NCBI GenBank assembly: GCA_016196905.1
Contig: JACPWV010000009.1
Location: 1-9,410 of the forward strand
Length of the DNA stretch: 9,410 nt
DNA from: Chloroflexota bacterium
GTDB lineage: Bacteria > Chloroflexota > Anaerolineae > UBA7937 > JACPPX01
Reading direction: 5' to 3'
Below the pieces are notes generated by a model. The model saw nothing but the letters and a program-made list of their open reading frames with translations, was not told the DNA's origin and ran no database searches. Of this stretch, positions 1-5,577 are shown in pieces; position 1 is the first letter of the stretch, and every line of letters begins with the position of its first letter. The position numbers and the translations under genes are program-made.

Positions 1-69
1 CACGGCTTCATCGGCAACAACCTCTCGGTCACCTACTCCAGCACCGCTTTTTGGTACCAAGATGAGTGA
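1..69 (+). CDS. 3' end of a DUF2961 / GH172-like glycoside hydrolase (partial)
   Basis: The first 22 codons are open and end in TGA at 67-69. The encoded tail reads HGFIGNNLSVTYSSTAFWYQ followed by DE. The pattern HG, then N, then YSS-A-FWYQ at the extreme C-terminus resembles the end of DUF2961 (GH172) proteins, which usually finish with an IEHG segment followed by D-YSS-A-WYQ. GH172 enzymes are alpha-fructan or arabinofuran hydrolases. The stop overlaps the GTG start of the next gene by 4 bp (GTGA at 66-69), the usual arrangement for translational coupling, and the downstream protein is also a glycan-active enzyme. Only 22 residues are visible, so the family call is tentative; the reading frame itself is supported by the coupling. 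Confidence 0.55.
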   Translation, partial: HGFIGNNLSVTYSSTAFWYQDE

Positions 70-1430
70 GCGGCTTTCCAGCCGAGAACTTTTATAGCCC
101 GAGGGCTGCCCTCGGTAGCGTTTCTGAACGGAGTCCACCCGCGAACTCGACTACGACCGGGCTGTCCCCAGCGACCATCCTCATCGTGGTCTTCGGTTTC
201 CTGTTGGCCGGGGCGCTGATTGGCTATCTGATCTTCTCCGGGTTATCCGGAGTTATTGGGATTTCGGCTTCGCCATCGCCCACCCCCACGGCGACTTCGA
301 CCCCCGTCGAGACCAGCTCCACATCCACACCGATCATCACCCCCTCGCCGGAGACGCCGGCTGCCAGCCCCAGCGCGACGCCGACGCCTTATCCCCGCCC
401 GGCGCGGATGGCCTCGCCCGAATACGGAATGCAGGCTTTTCTCTGGTGGCGGCCCGAGGTCGGCTGGCGCGATCTGGACCTCATTCGCGACGCGGGCTTC
501 GGCTGGGTTAAACAGATATTTGCTTGGCGCGACATCGAGGGGGCGGGCAAGGGGGCCTACGATTGGAGCCGGACCGATCGCATCGTCCACGATGCGCGCG
601 AGCGGGGCCTGAACCTGCTGGTGACGGTGTTTAACGCCCCAGATTGGGTGGGGGTCGGCTACCCGGGCGGGGGGCCCGGCCGGCACAATGGGTATCGCGA
701 TTTCGCCGATTTTTTGAGCAGTCTCTCCACCCGCTACCGGGGGCAGGTTCGAGCCTACGCCATCTGGAACGAGCCCAACCTCTCGCGCGAGTGGGGGAAC
801 AACCCGCCCAACCCCGCCGAGTATGTGGCCCTTTTACACGTGGCTTATCAAGCCATCAAGGCTGCCGATCCGGGCGCCTTGGTGATCAGCGCGGGCCTCA
901 GCCCCACCGGCACCTTCGATGCGACAGCCATGCCCGACGATGCATTCCTGCGCCGGATGTACGAAGCAGGGGCCAAGCCCTACTTCAATGTGCTGGGCCT
1001 CCACGCGCCCGGCTACAAGGCGCCTCCGGAGATGAGCCCCGATGAAGTGGCGGATCGACCCGAGTATGGGGGCCAGCGTTTCTTCGCTTTCCGCCATGTG
1101 GAGGACATGCGGCGGATTATGGAGGAGTTCGGGGATGGCGCCAAGCAGGTGGCCATTCTGGAGTTCGGTTGGACCAGCGACCCGCGCCCCGACTCCCCCT
1201 ACTACTGGCACGCCGTCTCCGAGGAGACCAAGGCGGATTACTTGGTGCGGGCCTATCAGTTCGCCCAGGCCAACTGGGCGCCCTGGATCGGGCTGATGAG
1301 CCTGATCTACATCACCGACGCCGATTGGACCCCGGACGACGAGCAGTACTGGTGGGCCATCACCGACCCGGGCTATCCGCAGACCCAAGTGCGGCCAGCC
1401 TACGAGAGACTTAAAGCGATGCCGAAATGA
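66..1430 (+). CDS. Membrane-anchored clan-A-type glycoside hydrolase with a TP-rich linker
   Basis: The 454-residue protein has a cytoplasmic N-terminal segment (1-35), one hydrophobic helix (about 36-66) with no cleavage site or lipobox that I can see, a Ser/Thr/Pro linker (about 67-115), and an extracytoplasmic (beta/alpha)8 glycosidase-like domain (about 118-454). Hallmarks of clan GH-A (GH5/GH39-like) are AYAIWNEPNL at 230-239, with E236 as probable acid/base, and QVAILEFGWTSD at 361-372, with E366 as probable nucleophile. Other active-site-type segments are WVKQIFAWRDIE (147-158) and VLGLHAPGY (309-317). The substrate cannot be read from sequence; a beta-linked polysaccharide or glycoside is a reasonable guess. 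The GTG at 66 overlaps the upstream TGA by 4 bp, so expression is probably coupled to the GH172-like gene. The linker probably holds the catalytic domain away from the membrane within the cell wall. Confidence 0.88.
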   Translation: MSGFPAENFYSPRAALGSVSERSPPANSTTTGLSPATILIVVFGFLLAGALIGYLIFSGLSGVIGISASPSPTPTATSTPVETSSTSTPIITPSPETPAASPSATPTPYPRPARMASPEYGMQAFLWWRPEVGWRDLDLIRDAGFGWVKQIFAWRDIEGAGKGAYDWSRTDRIVHDARERGLNLLVTVFNAPDWVGVGYPGGGPGRHNGYRDFADFLSSLSTRYRGQVRAYAIWNEPNLSREWGNNPPNPAEYVALLHVAYQAIKAADPGALVISAGLSPTGTFDATAMPDDAFLRRMYEAGAKPYFNVLGLHAPGYKAPPEMSPDEVADRPEYGGQRFFAFRHVEDMRRIMEEFGDGAKQVAILEFGWTSDPRPDSPYYWHAVSEETKADYLVRAYQFAQANWAPWIGLMSLIYITDADWTPDDEQYWWAITDPGYPQTQVRPAYERLKAMPK

Positions 1431-1446
1431 TCTTGGCGATGAAACG

Positions 1447-1473
1447 ACCAGCCCGCCTCAGGCGGGCTGGTTT
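1447..1473. terminator. Hairpin terminator between convergent genes
   Basis: A perfect 10-bp stem (1448-1457 with 1461-1470, CCAGCCCGCC and GGCGGGCTGG) closes a TCA loop and is extended by an A-T pair at 1447/1471. The plus strand then reads TTTGTCTG, a weak T-tract; the minus strand reads TCGTTTC, also weak. It lies 17 bp after the glycosidase stop and between two genes that converge (ends at 1430 and 1568), so it may serve both directions. Confidence 0.6.
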
Positions 1474-1567
1474 GTCTGACGATCTCAAACTAGTTCATCC
1501 CTCGGAGTAGCCTTGCTCACTCGTCGAATGAGCCCTGTTTTCCACCCTGTATGCATCGTAATCCGAA

Positions 1568-2125
1568 TCACCAGTGGAGGAACCGAAAAGTAGAAACGAT
1601 CTGCTCGATCCCTTTCTTTGGATCTGCCTTTTCGATTTCCTGATTACAGGGCTCCCAGTTTTCCGTACCATAATATACGCCGCAGTTAACCGTACGCACC
1701 ACGAACTCTAAAACAAAGTACTTTTGGTTTCGCGTCGTGATGTAACAGAAATCCTCATAAAAACTTCCTGCTGCACCTTCGGAACCCCCGTATACATCAT
1801 AAGTAATATCGTTTATGGTTTCTTGTCCTTCGTACTCTACTACTGCCACACATCCTTCTTTTGGATCTTGGTTTACCGAGATCACTTTCACCTGTGGCGG
1901 CCATACCCACAGTTCCCAAAACTCTCCTCCAAAAGTCTCGGGATATTTTAACTCGTACCCGTGTTCCTGATCTCGATATGTCGTCCAGCCTGCGGTCTCG
2001 TCTTGTTTCCTAGTGTATTGCCAAGCCCAAAATCCTCCGACAAGAAAAGCGAGGAGAAGAAAAAGAATGGCTATGGATGGGGGGACGACTCTGCTAAAGA
2101 ATCGAGGATGGTCTGAATGGAACAT
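1568..2125 (-). CDS. Hypothetical membrane-anchored extracytoplasmic protein, low GC
   Basis: The 185-residue protein has a short charged N-terminus, one transmembrane helix (about 16-36) and an outward-facing domain. The domain opens with WTTYRDQEHGYELKYPETF (47-65) and closes with EQIVSTFRF (174-182). This 'Y-D-E-G-Y-L-KYP ... QI-STF-F' frame is familiar from small uncharacterised, PsbP-fold-like exported proteins, which are common in Patescibacteria among others. Four cysteines (C92, C127, C148, C160) lie in the outward domain and could form two disulfides. No catalytic motif is visible. GC is about 46% in the 170 bases I counted, well below the surrounding genes, and it uses AT-ending codons freely, suggesting acquisition from another lineage. 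It starts 21 bp after the stop of the upstream gene on the same strand and may be read with it. No clear Shine-Dalgarno sequence is visible before the ATG at 2125. Confidence 0.75.
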   Translation of the reverse strand: MFHSDHPRFFSRVVPPSIAILFLLLAFLVGGFWAWQYTRKQDETAGWTTYRDQEHGYELKYPETFGGEFWELWVWPPQVKVISVNQDPKEGCVAVVEYEGQETINDITYDVYGGSEGAAGSFYEDFCYITTRNQKYFVLEFVVRTVNCGVYYGTENWEPCNQEIEKADPKKGIEQIVSTFRFLHW

Positions 2126-2146
2126 GAAAGTCGGCGTTACTTCGCC

Positions 2147-2731
2147 TTAAAAATTCGCGCGCCAGTCCACCGTCGAAACGCAGTTCGATTCGTAATGTAC
2201 CTTGGCCACCTCGCTCAGGCGAACCCCGTCCGGGTTCACGATCTCGACCATAAAATCCTCGGAGGAGGGGGCCATGAAGAACTCGTAATAGCCGGGCCGG
2301 TCCAGGGTCCAAGTGGTGGAGAAGGCCTGGTAGCCGAACCGGTGGTAGAGCCGAACTCGAACGCCCGGTAAGCCTTTGCCCTGGGCATCGTACACGGTGC
2401 CATTGATCAGCGGACGCCCCTCGCAGGGGGGTGGCTGGATGATGCGCCAGACCCTGAAGCGCAGCGTCCCCGGCGGCGGGGTAGGAGTCGGCTCGCCAGT
2501 GGGGGTGGGTCCCGAACCCGTCGGGGTAGCTGGCGGGGTGGGTGTCTCCGAGAGGGCTGGCGAGGTGGGCGTCGGAGTGTTTAGCGTTAACGACGGAGTA
2601 GGCGTGGCCGCGGCGAAAGGACTGCCCACGCCCACCAGCACGAAGGTCAAAGCCAGGAAGGCACAAGCCCCCAGGCACCCCACCCCCAACACCGCCCCAA
2701 AGGCCAGGGCGTAGTTTCTTCTGGTCATCAT
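2147..2731 (-). CDS. Exported TP-linker protein with a carboxypeptidase-regulatory-like (Ig-type) domain
   Basis: The 194-residue protein has a basic start and a hydrophobic segment (about 8-36) acting as signal peptide or anchor, then a linker of TPTP-type repeats (about 42-88), then a beta-rich domain (about 89-194). The signature INGTVYDAQGKGLPGVRVRL (109-128) is the 'G-V-D-GKGLPGV-V-L' strand pattern of carboxypeptidase-regulatory-like and Cna-B-type domains, usually structural or adhesive modules. C103 and C184 could form a disulfide. No enzyme motif is seen. Two adjacent ATG codons (2731 and 2728) compete for the start; the GAGG just upstream (2735-2738) is better spaced for the second, giving MTRRNY. 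A promoter lies immediately upstream (see 2758-2786). The linker composition matches the glycosidase at 66-1430, pointing to a shared surface architecture. Confidence 0.8.
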   Translation of the reverse strand: MMTRRNYALAFGAVLGVGCLGACAFLALTFVLVGVGSPFAAATPTPSLTLNTPTPTSPALSETPTPPATPTGSGPTPTGEPTPTPPPGTLRFRVWRIIQPPPCEGRPLINGTVYDAQGKGLPGVRVRLYHRFGYQAFSTTWTLDRPGYYEFFMAPSSEDFMVEIVNPDGVRLSEVAKVHYESNCVSTVDWRANF

Positions 2732-2757
2732 GGCCTCGAGGATATAGACGCGGCTCT

Positions 2758-2786
2758 ATGCTAGCATGTTCCGCGCACAATGCCAA
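2758..2786 (-). promoter_or_regulatory. Sigma-70-type promoter for the exported protein gene
   Basis: Read on the minus strand, TTGGCA (2786-2781) is followed by a 17-bp spacer and TAGCAT (2763-2758). The first box matches the consensus at 5 of 6 positions, the second at 4 of 6. The predicted start near 2751 gives a leader of about 20 nt before the ATG. It is back to back with the tRNA promoter: the two -35 boxes are only 5 bp apart. Confidence 0.5.
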
Positions 2787-2791
2787 GGGCC

Positions 2792-2820
2792 TTGAAGGTC
2801 GATTCGGCTCATGTTATAAT
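2792..2820 (+). promoter_or_regulatory. Strong promoter of the tRNA-Val gene
   Basis: TTGAAG at 2792-2797, a 17-bp spacer, and a perfect TATAAT at 2815-2820. The -10 box ends 9 bp before the first base of the mature tRNA, so the 5' leader would be only a few nucleotides. The spacer and -10 region (from 2800) is nearly repeated at 3059-3079. Confidence 0.75.
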
Positions 2821-2829
2821 GTGGGTCGC

Positions 2830-2903
<74 letters not shown>

Positions 2904-2937
2904 CTCCGTTTGTCGTGCTTTTGAAGAGGGTCACCGT

Positions 2938-3059
2938 GCTGTTTATCCCCTGCCGAGAACGATACCCAGCGCTTCCGAGCCCTAGATCGCTGCACTCATC
3001 GCGCAGCGGCCGTTCTCGACGGGATTCCTAGGCTTCCGTCGGGGCTAAGGATAAACAGC
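2938..3059. repeat. 122-bp inverted-repeat element, foldable, just after tRNA-Val
   Basis: The ends are a perfect 11-bp inverted repeat: GCTGTTTATCC (2938-2948) and GGATAAACAGC (3049-3059). Inside are nested or adjacent arms: CGAGAACG (2954-2961) with CGTTCTCG (3011-3018), CGCTGC (2988-2993) with GCAGCG (3003-3008), and GACGG (3018-3022) with CCGTC (3036-3040). Together these could form a branched RNA or a cruciform. No ORF of note lies inside. It may be a small non-coding RNA, a MITE-like element or a complex processing/termination signal; I do not recognise a family, and no target-site duplication is obvious. Confidence 0.5.
2977..2997 (+). repeat. Degenerate copy of the tRNA-Val 3' end
   Basis: GAGCCCTAGATCGC (2977-2990) matches GAGCCCTATCTCGC of the tRNA T-arm and acceptor stem (2887-2900) at 12 of 14 positions. 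After a 1-nt insertion CACTC follows in both (2993-2997 and 2902-2906), and both are preceded by TTC, with one extra C here. It lies inside the inverted-repeat element. It could be a decayed tRNA duplication or an old attachment-site remnant; chance similarity is not excluded. Confidence 0.3.
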
Positions 3060-3079
3060 GATTCGGCTCATGACATAAT
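3059..3079 (+). promoter_or_regulatory. Second copy of the tRNA promoter core; possible promoter for the 3190 gene
   Basis: These 21 bases match 2800-2820 at 19 positions: C, then GATTCGGCTCATG, two mismatches, then ATAAT. The repeated piece covers the spacer and the -10 box (CATAAT here at 3074-3079 against TATAAT at the tRNA). The aligned -35 position is poor (ATAAAC); shifting by one gives TAAACA with a 16-bp spacer. It would start a transcript near 3086 running through the leader into the gene at 3190. Confidence 0.45.
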
Positions 3080-3099
3080 AGAAAAGAGAATCACTCGTT

Positions 3100-3161
3100 A
3101 ACCGCGGGATCTGGGTCAGAAAACTAGCCCGCGGTCTCGCTAAGATTTTCGTGAGGTAGCG
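3100..3161 (+). promoter_or_regulatory. Structured 5' leader with two hairpins before the 3190 gene
   Basis: ACCGCGGG (3101-3108) pairs perfectly with CCCGCGGT (3128-3135), and CGCTA (3138-3142) pairs with TAGCG (3157-3161). The Shine-Dalgarno sequence follows at 3175-3182. The first stem could be a simple stability element or part of a sensing leader. I do not recognise a known riboswitch consensus, and no terminator U-tract is present. Confidence 0.35.
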
Positions 3162-3174
3162 TCGCTGGATCTAC

Positions 3175-3182
3175 GAGGAGAG
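3175..3182 (+). promoter_or_regulatory. Strong ribosome binding site fixing the GTG start at 3190
   Basis: GAGGAGAG lies 7 nt before the GTG at 3190-3192, ideal spacing. It decides the start of the polytopic membrane protein in the absence of a nearby ATG. Confidence 0.75.
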
Positions 3183-3189
3183 AATTTCG

Positions 3190-3945
3190 GTGACCTGGGA
3201 GGAGATCCTCGCTGCGCTCCTCGATCAACCAGCCCAGGCGCTCGTCTGGGTACTGGGCTCGCTGGCTCTCTACTTGGGGTGGGCACGGCTGTCGGTGCGA
3301 GTGGCACGGCGCCCGGCGGATCGCCTCGGTCGCCTCATCGCTATCCTCGACCGTCCCTGGGCAGTGGAAACTGGCCGCTCTCTTTATTATGTGGGCATCC
3401 CCTATCTGGCTCTGCTCCAGGGGGTGATCAATCCGCAGGTGCTGGGCCTCACCCGTCTAGACTGGTTCGTTGGCCTGGGCTACGGCCTCCCCTTGGGCGC
3501 GGGGGCGTTGATTCTTTGCGCTTTGGTCTGGCAGCGCGTCCTGGAGGCGCGGCCCTCCGCAGCGGCGCTCCTGATGAATGACGCCACCCGCTTCGCCCAG
3601 CCCTGGGGCTGGAGCTACTCCCTGGTCGGGGTGGTCTATTTGCAAGCACACTGGGCCTTCTATCGCGCCGTATTTCGCCTGCTCAGCGGGGACCTCTACC
3701 TGGGCACCTTCGTCGGGCTGGGACTGGTCACCCTGGAGACGACCCTCGACCCGCGCCCGGCGGCTCACCTTGGGCGGGGGGATCGGCTCTGGAGGTTGAA
3801 CCTGGCCCTGGTCACGGCGGTCATATACTTCTTCACTCAGAATCTGTGGCTGACGACCGCGGTTCATCTCACCATCGAGATGGCGATCCTGGGCTTGGTC
3901 AGCTTTCGCCTGCAGGCCTCTCGGGGGTTAAGAGGGGAGGAATAG
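3190..3945 (+). CDS. Polytopic membrane protein, possible degenerate CPBP-family protein
   Basis: The 251-residue protein has about six or seven hydrophobic segments (roughly 17-36, 64-84, 92-116, 141-160, 166-183, 203-219, 221-240). The last third resembles the core of CPBP (CAAX protease/bacteriocin-processing) intramembrane metalloproteases. QAHWAFYRAV (152-161) sits where EExxxR-type motif 1 is expected, and TQNLWLTTAVHLTIEMAI (216-233) resembles the typical C-terminal 'TG-LW-P---H---N' segment, with H226. If so, both glutamates of motif 1 are missing (Q152 and A153) and the terminal Asn is Glu (E230), so a proteolytic role is unlikely. A plain uncharacterised membrane protein is the alternative. 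Its last 18 bp overlap the convergent 78-residue gene. Confidence 0.8.
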   Translation: MTWEEILAALLDQPAQALVWVLGSLALYLGWARLSVRVARRPADRLGRLIAILDRPWAVETGRSLYYVGIPYLALLQGVINPQVLGLTRLDWFVGLGYGLPLGAGALILCALVWQRVLEARPSAAALLMNDATRFAQPWGWSYSLVGVVYLQAHWAFYRAVFRLLSGDLYLGTFVGLGLVTLETTLDPRPAAHLGRGDRLWRLNLALVTAVIYFFTQNLWLTTAVHLTIEMAILGLVSFRLQASRGLRGEE

Positions 3946-4164
3946 CTTGAGGACGACCAGGGCGGCGAGGAGGGTGCCCGCCACGAAGGCGATGCGCTTT
4001 AAATCCTGATATACGTAGGCGTACTCCTCGCGCGTGGGTACGGACTGAACCAGGCGCGGAGCTGGCTCCGCGCTTTTTCGTGCCACTGGTGGGGCGACGA
4101 TGATGGGGCGGCGGGGTGGCTTGGCTTTGCCTAAACGGCGCTCGCGGCGGCTCGGTTTGGGCAT
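3928..4164 (-). CDS. Small basic tail-anchored membrane protein (78 aa)
   Basis: The N-terminus is very basic and proline-rich (MPKPSRRERRLGKAKPPRRP, residues 1-20), followed by a polar stretch and a single C-terminal transmembrane helix (about 58-77). Before the helix, REEYAYVYQDLKRI (45-58) looks like the most conserved part. Short proteins of this layout occur in Chloroflexota as uncharacterised proteins; that is recollection, not a search. Function is unknown. The gene lies downstream of the sortase on the same strand but is separated by a terminator-like hairpin (4204-4227), so it may have its own promoter or depend on readthrough. No strong Shine-Dalgarno sequence precedes the ATG at 4164. 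The 3' end overlaps the convergent 3190 gene by 18 bp. Confidence 0.7.
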   Translation of the reverse strand: MPKPSRRERRLGKAKPPRRPIIVAPPVARKSAEPAPRLVQSVPTREEYAYVYQDLKRIAFVAGTLLAALVVLKLFLPS

Positions 4165-4175
4165 CGATAGGCTCG

Positions 4176-4205
4176 ATTAGTGCCGCTCTTACTACCGTCT
4201 GCCAA
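4176..4205 (-). promoter_or_regulatory. Weak candidate promoter for the 78-aa gene
   Basis: On the minus strand, TTGGCA (4205-4200) overlaps the terminator U-tract and is followed after 18 bp by ACTAAT (4181-4176). The second box is poor (4 of 6), and the predicted start is only a few bases before the ATG at 4164. If used, the mRNA would be almost leaderless. Confidence 0.25.
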
Positions 4206-4227
4206 AAATACGCCGCTCCGAAGCGGC
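4204..4227 (-). terminator. Intrinsic terminator, minus strand, downstream of the sortase gene
   Basis: On the minus strand GCCGCT (4227-4222), loop TCGG and AGCGGC (4217-4212) are followed by GTATTTTT (4211-4204). The compact GC stem followed by five U residues fits a Rho-independent terminator. Its 5' arm overlaps the segment that can instead pair with 4329-4335, so it may be conditional. Confidence 0.65.
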
Positions 4228-4376
4228 ACGGAGGGGGCAACACTCCCACGCCTGGGGGTGCTCAACTCGTCCGCCTTTGGCGGACGAGTCCGCCGCGGCG
4301 GAAAGGGGGGCTTGCCCTCCTAGCGGAAGTGCCGCACCAACACATCGCAGGTTAAAAGAAAATAATTGGTGTGGCA

Positions 4377-5300
4377 CTAACGGACCAGTTCGGCGAAGAC
4401 CACCATGCGGTGGGTATCGATCAAATAGGGATGACAGGTGATCAAGGTAAGCGTCGGCTGGGTGGTAGCATCCATCACGCTGACTTCTCTAGGTTCCACC
4501 ACACGCTTGGCGCGCACGATATACCGATAGGGAACGCCCCCTTGAGTGTAGACGATCACCTCATCCCACGTTTCCAACCTCTCCAGATAGCGGAAGATCT
4601 CGCCGTAGACGTCATTGTGGGCGGAGAGCACTAAGTTGCCTCGCTCGCCTGGGCTGGCCGAGCCGATGTGGTATCCCACCCCCGCCTTGAGCTCCTCCCA
4701 GCCGTCTCCCGCCACCACTGGGGCATCCACTCCGATGGCGCGGATAACGATGCGCGCCGCCTGGCGTGGGCCCGGGGTGGGGATCACCACGGGCGCCGAG
4801 GAAGTGCCCAGCAGGCTCCGATAAGGACCGGGCAAATAATCGGGCGGCGGGGAGCTGCTGGCCGGCAGCACCGCCACTGAAGACAGCGGCTGCCCGAGCG
4901 TGGCGGACTGCCGCGCCTCGGCCACCTCGCGGTTGAGCACTTGCAGTTCGGAGAGCGCGGAGAGGACCACGTAGATCAGCCCCAGCAACGCCCCCAACTC
5001 CACCAGGAGCAGCAACCGATCCCGCAGCCGGGTCAGACCCGACTTGAGGAGAGAAGGTTTTGGCGTCCGCGTCGAAGTGACCATCGGGCGCTCAGAGCGA
5101 CCGCGATGGGGTGGGAAGGCAGCAGGCTGAGGGATCGAGGTGGGGTGAGCGGGCGCGGCCGGGTCACTGGAGGTGGGTGGGGCTGACCTGCCCTGGGTCA
5201 GCCGCTGCAAGCGCTGCAGGCGCTCCCGGCGCTTTTTCTCTCGCAGCAGCTTTTCTAACTCTTCGATGGAGAGATCGTCGAGGGGGTCTTTTGGGCTCAT
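4377..5300 (-). CDS. Sortase, class D/E type, with a long cytoplasmic N-terminal extension
   Basis: Sortases are membrane transpeptidases that cleave a C-terminal sorting signal of exported proteins and join them to the cell wall or to each other. The 307-residue protein has a charged, probably coiled-coil N-terminus (about 9-34), a disordered Pro-rich cytoplasmic stretch (about 38-85), one transmembrane helix (about 97-116), and the sortase beta-barrel (about 180-307). The catalytic triad is visible: H228 in LVLSAHNDVYG (223-233), C289 in TLTLITCHPY (283-292), and R298 in DTHRMVVFAEL (295-305). The TLxTC motif and type II membrane topology fit class D/E enzymes. The cytoplasmic extension is long for the family. 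No LPxT-type substrate is visible in the window. GAGG just before the ATG supports the start, and a good promoter is found at 5384-5412. Confidence 0.92.
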   Translation of the reverse strand: MSPKDPLDDLSIEELEKLLREKKRRERLQRLQRLTQGRSAPPTSSDPAAPAHPTSIPQPAAFPPHRGRSERPMVTSTRTPKPSLLKSGLTRLRDRLLLLVELGALLGLIYVVLSALSELQVLNREVAEARQSATLGQPLSSVAVLPASSSPPPDYLPGPYRSLLGTSSAPVVIPTPGPRQAARIVIRAIGVDAPVVAGDGWEELKAGVGYHIGSASPGERGNLVLSAHNDVYGEIFRYLERLETWDEVIVYTQGGVPYRYIVRAKRVVEPREVSVMDATTQPTLTLITCHPYLIDTHRMVVFAELVR

Positions 5301-5383
5301 GATCCTCGCTTCGTGTCGACACAGGCCGCGCTACACAACCAGACTAAACCCTCGCGTCCCCCTCGATGCCCCGCGTGGCTTGT

Positions 5384-5412
5384 ATTTTAACTCGCCTTGG
5401 GGAGTCCGTCAA
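5384..5412 (-). promoter_or_regulatory. Sigma-70-type promoter for the sortase gene
   Basis: On the minus strand TTGACG (5412-5407), a 17-bp spacer and TAAAAT (5389-5384); both boxes match the consensus at 5 of 6 positions. The predicted transcription start near 5377 gives a leader of about 77 nt. Confidence 0.65.
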
Positions 5413-5577
5413 CCACCCAACTTTCCCAGTTCCAATGCGAGCAAGATAGCCATAGGGGTGGTCACCTATCTATAGGCCGACGCAGTTTGGCCCAAGTTCG
5501 CGCTCCCGAAACAGACTTCATCAGGCAAGGCTGATCAGCCTGGATCGAAAAATAGCGGGTGGCCACGAGCCCCTCCC

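Larger units (their letters stand above)
4165..4376. other. Intergenic region rich in palindromes and alternative RNA helices
   Basis: No gene is visible in these 212 bp, but much of the region is self-complementary. Stems include 4241-4248 with 4253-4260 (one G·U), 4266-4275 with 4279-4288 (perfect 10 bp, TTT loop), the 14-bp palindrome 4289-4302, and GGAGGGGGCAA (4230-4240) with TTGCCCTCC (4312-4320, 2-nt bulge). GCGGCAC (4223-4229) pairs with GTGCCGC (4329-4335), and 4329-4340 alternatively pairs with 4366-4377 (12 bp, one G·U). TTAGTGCC (4177-4184) and GGCACTAA (4373-4380) form outer inverted repeats. It could be a structured RNA or regulatory leader, or a MITE-like palindromic insertion. 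The sortase stop codon lies in the right-hand arm. Confidence 0.6.

Noticed and set aside
266..410. Repeated Pro/Thr codon stretch considered as a tandem DNA repeat
   Set aside because: It is a low-complexity protein linker (SPTPTATSTP-like) with no regular DNA period; the same holds for 2467-2610.
834..1388. Long minus-strand open frame opposite the glycoside hydrolase
   Set aside because: It is antisense to a gene with clear catalytic motifs; its translation is low-complexity with no domain, and high GC explains the absence of stops.
1515..1540. Small hairpin GCTCA/TGAGC followed by a T-run as a second terminator
   Set aside because: The stem is only 5 bp with a 9-base loop; the hairpin at 1447-1473 is much better.
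2094..2786. Alternative minus-strand frame covering the exported TP-linker gene
   Set aside because: The other frame has a signal segment, TP-linker and a domain signature; this one has only GC-driven openness.
5546..5575. Minus-strand intrinsic terminator for murJ ending in CTATTTTTCG
   Set aside because: A T5 run is present, but the preceding bases form no convincing stem beyond a short GTGGCCAC palindrome.
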